Shown here one piece after another: positions 43,737 through 51,592 of a stretch of DNA of 51,592 bases. This DNA is from Polluticaenibacter yanchengensis (lineage in GTDB: Bacteria; Bacteroidota; Bacteroidia; Chitinophagales; Chitinophagaceae), in contig JAQGEF010000028.1 in assembly GCA_027854065.1 (NCBI GenBank), positions 1 to 51,592 on the forward strand, in the 5' to 3' direction. The notes beneath the pieces were generated by a model. The model saw nothing but the letters and a program-made list of their open reading frames with translations. It was not told where the DNA came from and did no database searches. Position numbers and translations under genes: made by a program. How positions within the stretch are numbered: the stretch's first letter is position 1; every line of letters starts with the position of its first letter.

Positions 43737-44771
43737 ATGAAAAAGCATGATAAATCCGGGCATATTCTTCAAATTTATGACAGGCTCAGACAATCACCTG
43801 TCACCCTGGAAGTCTTATATGCGTGGATTACCAAACAAGGCATAGATATTTCCAAAAGAACATTATACAGGTACCTGGATGACCTGGAGAAAAATATAAA
43901 GTTTGATGGCGAAAAGCTTTTAGTATACGAAAACGAGTTTAACAAAAAAACCTGGAAACTTGAATTTGAGCATTCCAGCTCAAAATTTACCAGTTACGAT
44001 ATCAACAGCTTCTACATAATGCGTAATATGGGCCCTATGGCCCTAAGGCAGGGCCGCGATTCCAGCTTTAAAAAATGGGATGAATTTCTGTATACACAAA
44101 CCAGCAAAAGCACCTTCGAAAATACAGTTGATGTCAACAACCTTTCATTTGCGCATTCCAACTTCACACATTCATTATATTCGAAAGAAGAACACGATTA
44201 CCTGGAAGAAATTATCCACTCCATCCAAAACCATCAGAAAGTAAAGTTGCTGAACCCTGATTATTTCGTCTCATTCATACCATGCCATTATAATATTGAT
44301 CACTACCTGCTGCCCATGCAGGTATTATATCATGCCGGCGCCATATGGATCGCATTCTGCTATCCTGAATGTGACATCTTTTTCACTTTGCCTTTCAGCA
44401 TAGACATGAAATTGAAATTCTCACAGTATATTTATAATCCTCAGCATTATTTTTCCAAACTAAAAGAGTTTTTCAAAAACAACTTAGGGCTTACACCGAA
44501 TATCAATGATGACGTCTATGAAATAGAGTTCCAGTTAGATGTTTTTTACTCCCAGGTACTAAAGAACCGCTTTTTTCATCATACCCAAAAAGTAACAATA
44601 GACGATGAAGGTTATGCTACCATACAGTTTCAATCGGGCATCAACATCGATCTTATTTTCTTTTTACTCCATTATTTACCTGGCGTAAGAATTATAAGAC
44701 CACAAATACTCATAGAAATAGTAGACATGCATCTTTTAAAATACCAGGAAAATAAAAAGGGATTCAAGTAA
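43737..44771 (+). CDS. WYL-type transcriptional regulator
   Basis: 344 aa. N-terminal winged helix (about 1-75): KSGHILQIYDRLRQSPVTLEVLYAWITKQGIDISKRTLYRYLDDLE is the HTH of DeoR/WYL-type regulators. The middle (about 150-250) has beta sequence like that of WYL domains, e.g. KVKLLNPDYFVSFIPCHYNIDHYLLPMQVLYHAGAIWIAFCYPE, though the exact WYL triplet is not clear. Ligand unknown. Its stop is only about 15 bases before the riboswitch promoter, so it may be unrelated to the thiamine receptor gene downstream. Confidence 0.78.
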   Translation: MKKHDKSGHILQIYDRLRQSPVTLEVLYAWITKQGIDISKRTLYRYLDDLEKNIKFDGEKLLVYENEFNKKTWKLEFEHSSSKFTSYDINSFYIMRNMGPMALRQGRDSSFKKWDEFLYTQTSKSTFENTVDVNNLSFAHSNFTHSLYSKEEHDYLEEIIHSIQNHQKVKLLNPDYFVSFIPCHYNIDHYLLPMQVLYHAGAIWIAFCYPECDIFFTLPFSIDMKLKFSQYIYNPQHYFSKLKEFFKNNLGLTPNINDDVYEIEFQLDVFYSQVLKNRFFHHTQKVTIDDEGYATIQFQSGINIDLIFFLLHYLPGVRIIRPQILIEIVDMHLLKYQENKKGFK

Positions 44772-44785
44772 ATAAGGCCAATCAC

Positions 44786-44815
44786 TTGTTATTTAACAAA
44801 AAGTAAGTAATTTTG
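44786..44815 (+). promoter_or_regulatory. Bacteroidota promoter with exact consensus (TTG-N19-TAATTTTG)
   Basis: TTG at 44786-44788 and TAATTTTG at 44808-44815 are separated by exactly 19 bases, the standard spacing for Bacteroidota sigma-ABfr-type promoters. Transcription should begin at about 44821, ten bases before the TPP aptamer. Confidence 0.85.
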
Positions 44816-44831
44816 CACTGAAAATAATGCC

Positions 44832-44910
44832 CGGGGTGCTTTAAAACAAGTTTTAAAGCTGAGACATCACCCGTTGAACCTGAACAGGTTAAAACCTGCG
44901 TAGGGAGAGT
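44832..44910 (+). promoter_or_regulatory. TPP riboswitch (THI element)
   Basis: Conserved blocks in order: GGGGTGCT, an optional stem TTTAAAA/TTTTAAA, AGCTGAGA, ACCCGTTGAACCTGA, GGTTAAAACCTGCGTAGGGA. These are the signature P3, P2, P4 and P5 elements of the thiamine-pyrophosphate aptamer. The downstream 90 bases before the ATG are AT-rich; no obvious terminator hairpin was found, so control may be translational. It controls the TonB receptor that follows. Confidence 0.92.
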
Positions 44911-44999
44911 ATAAGCACATCAATAGCTTACTGCAGAAGCTATCCTTATCCACAACGTACACGGGCAAATCCATCATTTTTTTAATTTAAAAAATTAAC

Positions 45000-47354
45000 A
45001 TGAAACGGATTTGTTTAATCATTTCTTCTGTTTTTTTAACCGGTTCTCTTTTTGCTCAGAACCAGATCAGCGGGGTCGTTACCGACCAGTCAGGCGCACT
45101 AAATGGTGCCAGTATTTTAGTTAAAGACAATGTCAACAAATTTGCCATTACCAATGCGAACGGCGAATTCCTCATTAAAAATTTAAGTAGCGGACAAATT
45201 ACGCTGATAACAAGCTATGCCGGCTACAAACCGGACACACTTAAAGTTGAGTTACCTTACAACAAGGCTTTAGCCATTAAGTTACAAGCCTTACAATCGT
45301 CACTCCAGCCCGTTGAAATAAAAGCGATTCGTGCTACAGACAATGCACCGTTTGCAAAAACAGACCTGAGTAAAGCCGCCATCGAAAAGAATAATCTTGG
45401 CCTGGAACTCCCATACTTGCTGGACCAGACACCGGGAGTAGTGATAAGCAGTGATGCGGGTAATGGTGTTGGTTATACCGGTATTCGCATTCGTGGCAGC
45501 GATGCTACAAGGATCAACATGACCATCAACGGCATCCCTTATAACGACGCCGAGAGCCAGGGTTTATTTTTTGTGAACATGCCGGACCTTGCGTCCAGCA
45601 TTACCAGCGCGCAGATACAGCGAGGTGTTGGTACCAGCAGCAATGGTGCCGGGGCATTCGGTGCTTCTATGAACTTTAGCACACATGCTTACAATCCCGT
45701 GCCATATGCTGAAATCAACAACACGGTCGGTTCATTTAATACTGTAAAGAATACTTTAAAATTAGGTTCAGGTCTTATTGGCGGAAAATTCACATTGGAT
45801 GCCCGTTTAAGCCGTGCTACCAGTGACGGCTATATAGACAGGGCCAGCAGTGATTTAAAAAGTGCCCAGTTCAGCGCCAGCTATTGGGGCCAGAAGTCCA
45901 GTTTAAAGCTGAATGTTATTCTTGGTCAGCAGAAAACATACCAGGCATGGAATGGCATTAACCAGGATAAACTGGATAATGACAGAACTTATAACCCTGT
46001 TGGATTAAAAGGCGATGGCACTTTTTACGATAATGAAACCGATAATTACAAACAAAAATTATTTCAATTACTGTATTCACATTCGCTAAGAAACAACTGG
46101 ACATTTAACACCGCCGCTTTTCTTACATTGGGTAAAGGTTATTACGAGCAATACCGTGTAAAAGACAACCTGAAAGATTACGGTTTACAGGATGAAGAAA
46201 CGGACCTGATCCGCCGTCTGTGGTTAGATAACGCTTTCTGGGGACAGACAATCAGTTTACAAAAATCGGCCGGTAAACACGACCTTACCTTCGGCGGTGG
46301 CTGGAGCAATTACTCTCCTGCCAAACACTTCGGTGACATTATATGGACCGCATCCAATCCGGCACTGAACCACCAATGGTACAATCTGCGCTCACGTAAA
46401 ACTGATGCCAACTTTTATACAAAATATACTTATAAAATCAATTCCAACTGGCAATTGTTCGGTGATCTCCAGTTTCGTTATGTCAATTACAAACTGGGCG
46501 GGTTCAGAAAGCACCCGGATTTGCATTACAACGAAAAATGGCTGTTCGTCAATCCTAAAGCAGGTATCAGCTATGCCAAAAATAACTGGCATGGGTTCTT
46601 TAGCTATGCAGTAGGCAATAAAGAGCCGAACAGGGATGATTTTGAGACCGGCGAAAATAATAAACCTAAAAGAGAACAATTACACGATTTCGAGTTAGGC
46701 ATTGGCAGAAAAAACATATTGAAAGGCTGGCATGCCAATATTACCCTATACAATATGCAATACAAAGATCAACTGGTAGTTACAGGGCAAATAAATGATG
46801 TAGGTGCCACTGCAAGAACCAATGTTGCCAGCAGCTACAGAACCGGTATTGAGTTTGAATCACAGTACAGTTATAAAAACTTTGGATTGAAGTATAATAT
46901 CGCATTAAGCGTGAATAAAATTAAAGACTTCGTCCAGTACATAGATAACTGGGATACTGAATTGCAGGAAACCAGGCTTTACGGTAAAACCAATATTGCG
47001 ATGTCGCCATCAGTAGTACAAGGCATCAATTTATTTTATAATCCGATAAAAAACATTAACTTTGATGTATTCAGCAAATACATTAGTCGCCAATACCTGG
47101 ATAACACATCCAGTAAAGAAAGAAGCCTGGATGGTTATTTCGTAAATGATGCCCGTGCAACATATACATTCAAATCCACAAAATTTGTAAAAGAAATTAA
47201 ATTTGTTGTACAGGTAAATAATTTATTCAACACATTATATGTTGCCAATGGTTATACATACAGTTATATAACCGGTAATCAGATAGGATCTGACAATGGT
47301 TATTATCCTATGGCTACAAGAAATATTCTGGTAGCACTGAACATAAAATTGTAG
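45000..47354 (+). CDS. TonB-dependent outer-membrane receptor, probably for thiamine or a precursor
   Basis: 784 aa. Signal peptide 1-19 (SLFAQ). A carboxypeptidase-regulatory-like domain (about 20-95, QISGVVTDQSGALNGASILVKD) precedes the plug (about 110-235, with GIRIRGSDATRINMTINGIPYND and QIQRGVGTSSNG), and a 22-strand-type barrel fills the rest, ending in IKL as outer-membrane proteins do. The TPP riboswitch upstream indicates it belongs to the thiamine regulon; receptors of this kind are described in Bacteroidota as thiamine uptake candidates. The exact ligand is inferred from regulation only. Confidence 0.9.
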   Translation: MKRICLIISSVFLTGSLFAQNQISGVVTDQSGALNGASILVKDNVNKFAITNANGEFLIKNLSSGQITLITSYAGYKPDTLKVELPYNKALAIKLQALQSSLQPVEIKAIRATDNAPFAKTDLSKAAIEKNNLGLELPYLLDQTPGVVISSDAGNGVGYTGIRIRGSDATRINMTINGIPYNDAESQGLFFVNMPDLASSITSAQIQRGVGTSSNGAGAFGASMNFSTHAYNPVPYAEINNTVGSFNTVKNTLKLGSGLIGGKFTLDARLSRATSDGYIDRASSDLKSAQFSASYWGQKSSLKLNVILGQQKTYQAWNGINQDKLDNDRTYNPVGLKGDGTFYDNETDNYKQKLFQLLYSHSLRNNWTFNTAAFLTLGKGYYEQYRVKDNLKDYGLQDEETDLIRRLWLDNAFWGQTISLQKSAGKHDLTFGGGWSNYSPAKHFGDIIWTASNPALNHQWYNLRSRKTDANFYTKYTYKINSNWQLFGDLQFRYVNYKLGGFRKHPDLHYNEKWLFVNPKAGISYAKNNWHGFFSYAVGNKEPNRDDFETGENNKPKREQLHDFELGIGRKNILKGWHANITLYNMQYKDQLVVTGQINDVGATARTNVASSYRTGIEFESQYSYKNFGLKYNIALSVNKIKDFVQYIDNWDTELQETRLYGKTNIAMSPSVVQGINLFYNPIKNINFDVFSKYISRQYLDNTSSKERSLDGYFVNDARATYTFKSTKFVKEIKFVVQVNNLFNTLYVANGYTYSYITGNQIGSDNGYYPMATRNILVALNIKL

Positions 47355-47386
47355 TAAATTTTTATTGCTATGATCCTAAAACAAAT

Positions 47387-47415
47387 GCCCCGCTAAAAAA
47401 TAGCGGGGCTGTTTA
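47387..47415 (+). terminator. Terminator of the TonB receptor gene
   Basis: GCCCCGCTA (47387-47395) pairs perfectly with TAGCGGGGC (47401-47409), five-base A loop, followed by TGTTTATT. Confidence 0.88.
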
Positions 47416-47460
47416 TTGTAAGTTATCTCACAAAGCTGCACCTATATTTGAATGTTCCAA

Positions 47461-47579
47461 GGCTGCGTGATACGTGGGTGGCGAGGCACGAGCCAGTGCG
47501 ACGCAGGAGCACCGAGCGTAGCGGAGCCCAAAGTAGCACGGACTACAGTTGAAACCAGATATACAGCCCATAGCCCCAA
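47461..47579 (+). repeat. Dispersed GC-rich repeat R3, copy e
   Basis: Starts GGCTGCGTGATACGTGGG, has GTGGCGAGGCACGAGCCAG, core GCACCGAGCG then AGCGGAGCCC (one base inserted relative to the other copies), then AAAGTAGCACGG, and ends ATAGCCCCAAA. More diverged than copies c and d, but all boundary and core blocks are in order. Confidence 0.75.
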
Positions 47580-47691
47580 AAAATAAAAAAATGACGCCTG
47601 TTTTTATGTTTTACACATTTATACAAGCCTATTGTTAAAAATATTGTTTGCCTTTAACAATTATGAAGATGGCATTATGAAAAGGCTTAGT

Positions 47692-47699
47692 TACCTTTG
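47692..47699 (+). promoter_or_regulatory. -7 element TACCTTTG of the ccm genes
   Basis: Exact TAnnTTTG, 25 bases before the ccmE ATG. No TTG at exact -33 spacing. Confidence 0.55.
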
Positions 47700-47724
47700 C
47701 GATGTTTGTAAAAATTAGGGTTTT

Positions 47725-48135
47725 ATGAAGAAGCTTCACATTTTTTTATTAGTTGCTGTTGCGGCTGCCATTGCTATATTAGTTTCGTACTCAACCGACT
47801 TAACCACTTACGATACCATTGACTCCGCAAAAAATAAACCGGGCCAGTTTGTACATTTAATAGCCAAATTAGATAAAGAAGCGCCAATAGAGTTCGACCC
47901 GGTAAAAAACGCTAATTATTGCAGTTTTACCATCGTGGATTCTTTAGGGGCCACCAGTAAAGTTATTAGCTACAAACCAAAACCACAGGACCTGGAAATG
48001 AGTGAAAGAGTGGTTTTAAAAGGCAGAATGGAAGCAGATGGCTTTTATTGCGACGACATCCTTTTGAAATGTCCCAGTAAATATAAAGACGACATGAATG
48101 CTGCTCAAAACAAACTTGAAGCCAGAAACGGTTAA
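47725..48135 (+). CDS. ccmE: Cytochrome c maturation protein CcmE, CxxxY type
   Basis: Heme chaperone that carries heme to the CcmF lyase complex in cytochrome c maturation. 136 aa, with one N-terminal transmembrane helix (5-23) and an OB-fold domain (about 45-120, SFTIVDSLGATSKVISY and VVLKGRMEADGFYCDDILLKC). The classical heme-binding HxxxY motif is replaced by Cys116-P-S-K-Tyr120 (LKCPSKY), a CxxxY variant. The C-terminal tail is short. ccmF follows, 112 bases downstream, across a hairpin. Confidence 0.88.
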   Translation: MKKLHIFLLVAVAAAIAILVSYSTDLTTYDTIDSAKNKPGQFVHLIAKLDKEAPIEFDPVKNANYCSFTIVDSLGATSKVISYKPKPQDLEMSERVVLKGRMEADGFYCDDILLKCPSKYKDDMNAAQNKLEARNG

Positions 48136-48168
48136 TTCAATGAGCAAAATTGACAAATAAATTTTTTT

Positions 48169-48192
48169 AATGCAGGTGTGAGTACCTGCATT
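48169..48192 (+). terminator. Hairpin between ccmE and ccmF, possible partial terminator
   Basis: AATGCAGGT (48169-48177) pairs perfectly with ACCTGCATT (48184-48192), six-base loop; A/T-rich on both sides (TTTTTT before, ATTTTC after). It could trim or attenuate transcription into ccmF. Confidence 0.55.
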
Positions 48193-48247
48193 ATTTTCAA
48201 TAAATAGAACGTAGCACTGCTACCAACCTCAATACTTCAATTATAAC

Positions 48248-50827
48248 ATGGAATTCATTGGCGAACATCTGATCCCCGGGAAGCTTGGACATTTCTTTGT
48301 TTTATTATCATTTATCTCCTCTTTAATAGGCGCCATTGCTTATTATAAATCTACAAGATCAGTTTTTGAATCAGAAGACAGTAAATACTGGACGAAACTG
48401 GCCCGTTTTTTATTCGCGTTTCAGACCATTGCTATTTTAGGCATTTTCATCACGCTTTATTACATTATCTCTCACCACTTATTTGAATACAAATATGCCT
48501 GGCAACACAGCAGTCGCGCATTGCCCATGGAGTATTTATTAAGTTGTTTCTGGGAAGGCCAGGAAGGAAGTTTCATGCTATGGAGCTTTTGGAATGCCGT
48601 AATAGGCTGGGTGCTTATAAGCAGGAAAGGCAAGTGGGAAGCACCTGTCATGACTATTATGAATCTGGTGCAGATCGTTATCTCGTCCATGCTTTTAGGC
48701 CTGGTTGTCTTTGGTCATAAATTCGGCAGCAACCCTTTTGTACTCTTACGCAACGAAATGGACGCACCGATCTTCTCTACGCCTAATTATCTTGATTTTA
48801 TAAAAGACGGTAACGGCCTGAACGCCTCACTGCAGAATTACTGGATGGTTATTCACCCGCCGGTATTATTCTTAGGCTTCGCTTCTACCCTTGTACCATT
48901 TGCTTTTGCATTGGCTTCGTTCTTAAGAAGAGATTATCATAACTGGGCTGCACCGGTATTGCCATGGGCACTATTCGCTGTTGCCACATTAGGTACAGGC
49001 ATCATGATGGGTGGCGCCTGGGCTTATGAAAGTTTAACTTTTGGTGGCTACTGGGCATGGGACCCGGTAGAGAATGCCTCCCTGGTACCATGGCTCGTAC
49101 TCATAGCGGGTATTCATACCAATATCGTTTACAAAAACAGCGGGTATTCCCTTAAAAGTACTTACTTCTTTTATATTATAGCATTCTGCCTCATCGTTTA
49201 CTCTACCTTCCTTACCAGGAGCGGTGTTTTAGGCGATACTTCCGTACACTCATTTACCGACCTTGGTATGAATGTACAGTTATTCCTGTTCCTGAGTTTT
49301 GTTATCTGGCTGCCGAATATCATACATGCCAAAGGCCTTACTAACAAGCTAATAATAGGATTCATTTATTTAGCATTATGTATTCTTACTTACAAATTCG
49401 CTATCGTAAGTTTTGCGACCATTGTAGGCGGCATGGTATTTACAGCTGTTCAGCTAAGCCGTAATAAAGATATCCCCCATATAGCGAAAGAAGAAAACCT
49501 CTACAGCCGTGAATTCTGGATCTATATTGCATCCCTGGTATTTTTCCTGTCAGGCATTGTCATCATTGCCAAAACATCCTTACCGGTGTTTAACCAGTTA
49601 TTCAATACCAGCATCGCCCCTCCGGAGGACATCGAGTTCAGCTATAACCAGATACAAATATGGGTGGCCATCGTAGTAGGCTTCCTTACAGCAGTAGCCC
49701 AGTATTTACGCTACAAAGACACCCCTGTAAAATCTGTACTTAAAAAATTACTGATCCCGACACTGGTAACGCTTGGTTTATATTTACTGTTTGTATTAAC
49801 CATTGGCATTAAATACTACAAAAAGGGATTAGGCTTCGAAATAGCCATTCATGCCGCCTTATTTATGGGTATTTATGCTGTTATTGCTAACCTGCTGTAT
49901 ATTTTCAGCGGCCTGAAAGGCAACCTGAAACTAAGCGGCGCTTCCATTGCACACGTCGGCTTCGGACTCGTATTGGTAGGCATTCTTATTTCATCTGCCA
50001 ATAAAGAAACCATCAGTATCAATACTACCGGTATTTCACCTTTAAAAATGAAAGATGATAATGATGCCAACAATAACCCGGCAGAAAATACCACATTGAT
50101 CAAAGGCATAAGTACGGACATGAAAAAGTACATGGTTACTTATGTAAAAGATACCGTGAACCCACGCGATGGCAAACGGTACTATGAAATAGATTTTGTT
50201 AGCAAAGACAGCAGCGAACGTTTTAAACTGTATCCAAACCTGATAGAAAATAATAAAGGCGGCGAAGGTTTAATGCCTAACCCGGATGCAAAGCATTATT
50301 TATCCCACGATGTATTTGGTTATGTCACATTCCTGAGTGATCCTAATGTAAAAGATAAAGACACCACCACCTTCCGGAACAAGACCATTAAAATAGGCGA
50401 TACCACTTTTTACAGCAATGGCATGTGGGTAGTAAACAGCCTCGAACTGAATCCTCCTGACAGCCGTTTTGAAGCCTTCAGAAAAGATACTGTTTTAGCT
50501 GCAGATATTACTGTAATATCCAAAGACGGCCGCTTTTATAAATCACGGCCTGCATTTAAACTGGAAGGCAACCAGATAAATATGTTACCAGACACTGTCA
50601 TGAGTCAAAGCCTTGTATTTGCATTGATCAAACCCGGTGATTTAGAGAAAAAAGAAGTGGAAATTGGCATTAAAGAATCAAATGCCATCCTTGATTTCAT
50701 TACCCTTAAAGTGTACAGTTTCCCTGGCATAAACATCCTTTGGTTCGGTATTATTGTTATGGTAATCGGTACATTTATAGCCATTGTACACCGTGTAAAA
50801 CTCCTTAAGCGGACAGCAAAACAATAG
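48248..50827 (+). CDS. ccmF: Cytochrome c heme lyase subunit CcmF (CcsA-type core)
   Basis: Membrane protein that attaches heme to apocytochrome c, receiving it from CcmE. 859 aa, long for CcmF. The tryptophan-rich heme-handling motif FGGYWAWDPVENASLVPWL lies at 265-283; the conserved periplasmic His of CcmF appear in the segments around SHHLFEYKYAWQHSSRALP (75-93) and YWMVIHPPVLFLGFAS (199-214). About 15 transmembrane helices, with a periplasmic domain in the C-terminal part (about 600-830) and a final helix (GINILWFGIIVMVIGTFIAIVH). No CcmH or thioredoxin gene is in the window. Confidence 0.93.
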   Translation: MEFIGEHLIPGKLGHFFVLLSFISSLIGAIAYYKSTRSVFESEDSKYWTKLARFLFAFQTIAILGIFITLYYIISHHLFEYKYAWQHSSRALPMEYLLSCFWEGQEGSFMLWSFWNAVIGWVLISRKGKWEAPVMTIMNLVQIVISSMLLGLVVFGHKFGSNPFVLLRNEMDAPIFSTPNYLDFIKDGNGLNASLQNYWMVIHPPVLFLGFASTLVPFAFALASFLRRDYHNWAAPVLPWALFAVATLGTGIMMGGAWAYESLTFGGYWAWDPVENASLVPWLVLIAGIHTNIVYKNSGYSLKSTYFFYIIAFCLIVYSTFLTRSGVLGDTSVHSFTDLGMNVQLFLFLSFVIWLPNIIHAKGLTNKLIIGFIYLALCILTYKFAIVSFATIVGGMVFTAVQLSRNKDIPHIAKEENLYSREFWIYIASLVFFLSGIVIIAKTSLPVFNQLFNTSIAPPEDIEFSYNQIQIWVAIVVGFLTAVAQYLRYKDTPVKSVLKKLLIPTLVTLGLYLLFVLTIGIKYYKKGLGFEIAIHAALFMGIYAVIANLLYIFSGLKGNLKLSGASIAHVGFGLVLVGILISSANKETISINTTGISPLKMKDDNDANNNPAENTTLIKGISTDMKKYMVTYVKDTVNPRDGKRYYEIDFVSKDSSERFKLYPNLIENNKGGEGLMPNPDAKHYLSHDVFGYVTFLSDPNVKDKDTTTFRNKTIKIGDTTFYSNGMWVVNSLELNPPDSRFEAFRKDTVLAADITVISKDGRFYKSRPAFKLEGNQINMLPDTVMSQSLVFALIKPGDLEKKEVEIGIKESNAILDFITLKVYSFPGINILWFGIIVMVIGTFIAIVHRVKLLKRTAKQ

Positions 50828-50876
50828 TATATCATTTCAGGGCTAATGGACAAAATAGTTGGTAAAATCTGTTGTA

Positions 50877-51204
50877 ATGTATACTGGTATTAGCTTTGCA
50901 GAAATCAAAGGCATTGAATAAAAAAACTGCTTTTATTGTAGAAGCAAAATTGTTTCAAAATACGGACTTCAAAGAGGTATTCAACGTTATAAGTGTGCTG
51001 CTTGTGGAAAGATATTTCAAGGCAGATCATCAATAGACTCTTCTATTCTTTGGCTAGAGTATACAAAAGGGAAACAAACCTATCGTCAACTTGCCGACAA
51101 ATATGACTGTTCTGTAAAAACTATTCAGCGAAAATTGGATGTGGTCAAAATACAACAACAAACTACTTTTTTGCCTGTTGCCAATGTGTTGATGGATACT
51201 ACTT
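50877..51204 (+). pseudogene. 5' fragment of a zinc-ribbon transposase gene, disrupted by IS982
   Basis: Fragment of a transposase with an N-terminal zinc ribbon: Cys residues of NCFYCRSKIVSKYGLQ and RYKCAACGKIFQ pair up, followed by an HTH-like SILWLEYTKGKQTYRQLADK segment, as in the Mutator/IS256-variant zinc-binding group. It is broken twice: a TAA at 50919-50921 interrupts the frame between a start-like MYTGISFAEIKGIE and KNCFYC, and the reading frame ends at 51204 where the IS982 end begins (DTT, then a broken Tyr codon). The 3' half is not in the window. Confidence 0.8.
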
Positions 51205-51592
51205 AACGTGAGTTTTGGGTCCTGTTATTTAAAAATAGTAGGTAATCGCTCTAAAAAAGTATAAGCACATATCCCAGCAAAAGTGTTTAGTAAAGCATTG
51301 ATTGGACTTCTATGTCGAGTATGTTCAATATTGCAAACGGTCTTAAGTATATCATTAATAGACTCAATCATGCCTCTTTTTTTGAGTAGTAATTTTTGAT
51401 GGTAATTCATCAATTTGTTTTTCATATTTGATTTAATCCCTGTAATTAATTGTACTCCTTTGCTCAATAATTGTTCAAAAGCTTTTTGATTAATGAATCC
51501 TCTGTCAGCAAAAAACTGTCCTTTTAACTTACCTAAAAGTTTAAGAATATGATCGGTATTATTGTCAGCTACATTTCCAGGTGTAAACATTA
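51205..51592 (-). mobile_element. IS982-family insertion sequence, partial
   Basis: End of an IS982-type element. The boundary next to the interrupted gene is at about 51205, with the element's terminal bases AACGTGAGTTTTGGGTCC. The transposase runs on the minus strand and continues past the window edge, so only about 390 bases are visible. Confidence 0.8.
51225..51592 (-). CDS. IS982 transposase, C-terminal part
   Basis: Minus-strand DDE transposase of the IS982 family, about 122 residues in the window. Visible pieces: TPGNVADN, FFADRGFINQKAFEQLLSKG (with the DDE aspartate Asp), KRGMIESINDILKTVCNIEHTRHR with the family's catalytic Glu, and SPINALLNTFAGICAY. The N-terminus lies outside the window, so the gene is truncated by the window edge, not necessarily inactive. 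Confidence 0.88.
   Translation of the reverse strand, partial: MFTPGNVADNNTDHILKLLGKLKGQFFADRGFINQKAFEQLLSKGVQLITGIKSNMKNKLMNYHQKLLLKKRGMIESINDILKTVCNIEHTRHRSPINALLNTFAGICAYTFLERLPTIFK

Overview
The window looks like a chromosomal segment of a Bacteroidota bacterium, most likely from or near the family Chitinophagaceae (inference from gene style; no rRNA gene is present). Supporting signs are Bacteroidota-type promoters (TTG, 19 bases, TAnnTTTG), a carboxypeptidase-regulatory/TonB-dependent receptor, a BT_3928-type DoxX/MauE protein, a CcmE of the CxxxY type, and AT-rich leaders with weak ribosome binding sites.

Layout. 1-7.5 kb: a heavy-metal type RND efflux system (TolC-like channel, lipoprotein adaptor, DUF190 protein, CzcA/CusA-like pump), split in the middle by about 1 kb of non-coding repeats. 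7.7-20.4 kb: an AT-rich accessory block with almost every gene on the + strand. It holds a gamma-glutamylcyclotransferase-like/beta-flower gene pair, a Gabija anti-phage pair (GajA OLD-type ATPase/TOPRIM nuclease and GajB UvrD-like helicase), then a run of small unrecognised or weakly recognised proteins, a broken membrane acyltransferase gene and an esterase. 20.5-22 kb: a fluoride riboswitch upstream of a CLC-F type fluoride/proton antiporter. 22-27.2 kb: small lipoprotein, nuclease, DUF6000, HxlR/DoxX and DUF1444-like genes. 27.8-43.6 kb: mostly core genes, including an orphan TPR histidine kinase, valS, ohr, a CapA-like protein, tag, a MarC-family gene, prs, radC, a solitary HsdR-N-like nuclease, a MauE/DoxX protein, cinA and a DCC oxidoreductase. 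43.7-51.6 kb: a WYL-type regulator, a TPP-riboswitch-controlled TonB receptor, ccmE and ccmF, and finally an IS982 element inserted into a decayed zinc-ribbon transposase gene at the window edge.

The clearest regulatory logic is at two riboswitches. The fluoride aptamer shares two bases with a hairpin that covers the putative Shine-Dalgarno of the antiporter gene, which suggests translational control. The TPP aptamer follows a promoter with exact consensus spacing and precedes a receptor that probably imports thiamine or a precursor.

The most interesting unexplained structure is a dispersed GC-rich repeat of about 115-165 bp, present five times on both strands in intergenic gaps. It shares conserved ends, a conserved core and a variable apical hairpin. 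A 16-bp palindrome, TTACGGTTTTCCGTAA, also recurs three times in intergenic DNA. No tRNA, rRNA, CRISPR array, integrase or replication origin was seen.
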